Origin: UBA9732 sp963649615
GTDB taxonomy: Bacteria > Spirochaetota > Spirochaetia > Sphaerochaetales > Sphaerochaetaceae
Direction: 5' to 3'
DNA: 64,000 nucleotides
Assembly: GCA_963649615.1 (NCBI GenBank)
Contig: CAVJIN010000002.1
Location: forward strand, 17,442-81,441
The number at the start of each line of letters is the position of its first letter. Position 1 is the stretch's first letter. Position numbers and translations under genes: made by a program. Positions 62,802-64,000 of the stretch are shown piece after piece. Below the pieces are notes generated by a model. The model had not been told where the DNA came from and did no database searches. It saw nothing but the letters and a program-made list of their open reading frames with translations.

Positions 62802-63883
62802 ATAACGAACTATCTATTAAACTTTCACGAATTAGAAATCTTATTGAAGAAAAAAAACTTGATGCCGCGTTTATCAAAAGACAAGATAACTTTGCATGGC
62901 TTACTTGCGGAGGAAGAAACTATGTTGGCATGGGGGAAACTGGAAACTGTGGTCTCTTAGTAACACAAGATAAGTTATATGCCATAACTAATAATATTGA
63001 AGCTCCAAGAATGAAAAATGAAGAACATTTAGAAGATCTGGGTTTTGAGCTTAAATATAGTGTTTGGTATGATACTTCTTTCCAAGATAGAACCATAGCA
63101 GATTTGGTTCCTTCTGGAAAAGTTGGTTATGACACATCAAATCTTGCAAATGAGATTAAGTCATTACGCTATGATTTAACAGAAGATGAAATAAAACGGT
63201 ATGTTAGAATAGGTGAGGATGCATCTCTTGCAATTGAACAAGCCGGAATGGAAATCAAAGTAGGGGATAGCGAATACAAGATTGCAGGTCTTATCATGCA
63301 AAAAATGGAAAGCGTTGGGCTTGAAATGCTTTCTTGTATGGTTGCTGCTGACGAGCGTATTTCTTCATACAGACATCCATTACCAACTTCTAAATGTGTT
63401 AAAGAGAAGGTTCAAATTGGTGGTAACTTTAGAAGAAATGGTCTTGTAATTTGTTTAACAAGATACGTTTACTTTGTTGAGCCAAGCTCTGAACTACTTG
63501 CACAATATAAAGCAAATCAAATTATAGACTGCACATACATGGCTTCTTGTAAACCAGGTTCAACTTATGTTTCTGCTCTTGAAGCCGGTAAAAAAACATA
63601 TGAAGATCTAGGCTATGGGGAGGAATTTAATAAACATCACCAAGGTGGTCCAATTGGTTACGCTGGACGTGATTATAGAGTTGACTTCACAACACCCGGA
63701 ACCATAGCTGCTCATCAAGCTTTTTGTTGGAACCCTTCCATAACTGGAACAAAGAGTGAAGACACAGTCATTTGTACAAAAGATGGTGTAATTCCTGTTA
63801 CAAAACCTGTTTTGTTTCCAAAAGTTGAAATTGTCGTTGATGGTATAACTTTTGTAAGAGCAGGCATCTTAGTTAAGCAATAA
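62795..63883 (+). CDS. M24 (pita-bread fold) protein lacking most metal ligands
   Basis: The fold resembles Xaa-Pro aminopeptidase and creatinase: an N-terminal domain (about 1-130) and a pita-bread domain (about 140-360). Of the five metal ligands of aminopeptidase P, the two Asp align with Gly209 and Cys220, and the first Glu aligns with Asn313 in FCWNPS. His281/282 and Glu322 (KSEDT) remain. A metal-dependent peptidase is therefore unlikely, and a creatinase-like metal-free hydrolase is possible. It starts at GTG with AAGGAG, overlaps tctA, and is the last gene of the operon. The 362-residue length is normal for the family. Confidence 0.75.
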   Translation: MLNNELSIKLSRIRNLIEEKKLDAAFIKRQDNFAWLTCGGRNYVGMGETGNCGLLVTQDKLYAITNNIEAPRMKNEEHLEDLGFELKYSVWYDTSFQDRTIADLVPSGKVGYDTSNLANEIKSLRYDLTEDEIKRYVRIGEDASLAIEQAGMEIKVGDSEYKIAGLIMQKMESVGLEMLSCMVAADERISSYRHPLPTSKCVKEKVQIGGNFRRNGLVICLTRYVYFVEPSSELLAQYKANQIIDCTYMASCKPGSTYVSALEAGKKTYEDLGYGEEFNKHHQGGPIGYAGRDYRVDFTTPGTIAAHQAFCWNPSITGTKSEDTVICTKDGVIPVTKPVLFPKVEIVVDGITFVRAGILVKQ

Positions 63884-63898
63884 ATATTGATCCATTCC

Positions 63899-63936
63899 TT
63901 CAAGGTCCCGTGTTTTGCATGGGACCTTGAACTTTT
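63899..63936 (+). terminator. Terminator of the tct operon
   Basis: An 11-bp perfect stem (63899-63909 with 63921-63931) followed by CTTTTGTT. It closes the operon after the M24-like gene. Beyond it I see no further supported gene in the window. Confidence 0.8.
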
Positions 63937-64000
63937 GTTATCTTACAAGTTTGACGTTTCAATTTTTTATTTATAGATTTTATTCATGAGTGATTTTAAC

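Noticed and set aside
63986..64000. ATG AGT GAT TTT AAC at the right edge as the start of a next gene
   Set aside because: Only five codons are visible and no ribosome binding site is present, so it cannot be supported.

Overview
The window looks like a piece of an AT-rich chromosome from an anaerobic spirochaete, probably related to Treponema or Sphaerochaeta. This rests on a small PUR-domain nucleic-acid-binding protein of the type found in Borrelia and Bacteroidetes, a shortened SMC, a six-gene Rnf complex, PEGA and short lipoprotein genes set among housekeeping operons, and the absence of aerobic functions. The taxonomy is inferred from gene content and not from a phylogeny. Almost all of the window is tightly packed core genome. 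I see no insertion sequence, prophage, CRISPR array or defence island.

Layout. 1-1501: the 3' part of carbamate kinase, RNase HII and the PUR protein. 1565-8149: tRNA-Gly, then smc, then the ffh-rpsP-khpA-rimM-trmD-rplS operon, closed by a terminator. 8212-10720: yraN, a small zinc-motif protein, coaD, rpmF, acpP and rnc. 10691-12064 (minus): a CCA-adding enzyme, divergent from a type-2-like ileS, which is followed by a lipoprotein and an Fe-S-type trpS. 17240-24482 (minus): hisS, a DEAH helicase, aroB, a cysteine desulfurase and thiI. 24587-26600: a pcnB-like nucleotidyltransferase converging on an unusual P-loop protein.

26666-31634 is rnfCDGEAB. A GH57-like protein, prfB with its programmed frameshift, a PEGA protein, ftsY, a secreted repeat protein and a LolCDE-type exporter follow, up to 40609. 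40628-45892 holds rnz, a membrane-anchored acidic protein, an FtsB-like protein, tsaC, an AroH-type chorismate mutase, a small membrane protein and a DUF1015 protein. 45990-47528 is a 31-codon small ORF with a terminator in front of a uracil-type permease. tRNA-Thr and tRNA-Tyr come next, then a cysteine-cluster protein, dnaG, rpoD, a zinc-ribbon protein, the RNase P RNA, a lipoprotein, a radical SAM protein and mazG.

The one clear accessory or catabolic unit is 57423-63936: a ROK regulator, a Gfo/Idh/MocA oxidoreductase, a tripartite tricarboxylate-type transporter (TctC, TctB, TctA) and an M24-fold protein that has lost most of its metal ligands. It has a strong promoter and a terminator, and is a plausible uptake and breakdown system for an unknown small organic acid or related compound.

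Two themes run across the window. First, several genes have a well-formed -10 box so close to the start codon that the transcript would have almost no leader (cysteine desulfurase, ffh, the P-loop protein, and perhaps the ROK gene and the small membrane protein). Second, several recognised enzymes carry altered catalytic motifs (GH57-like, M24-like, RnfD flavinylation motif).
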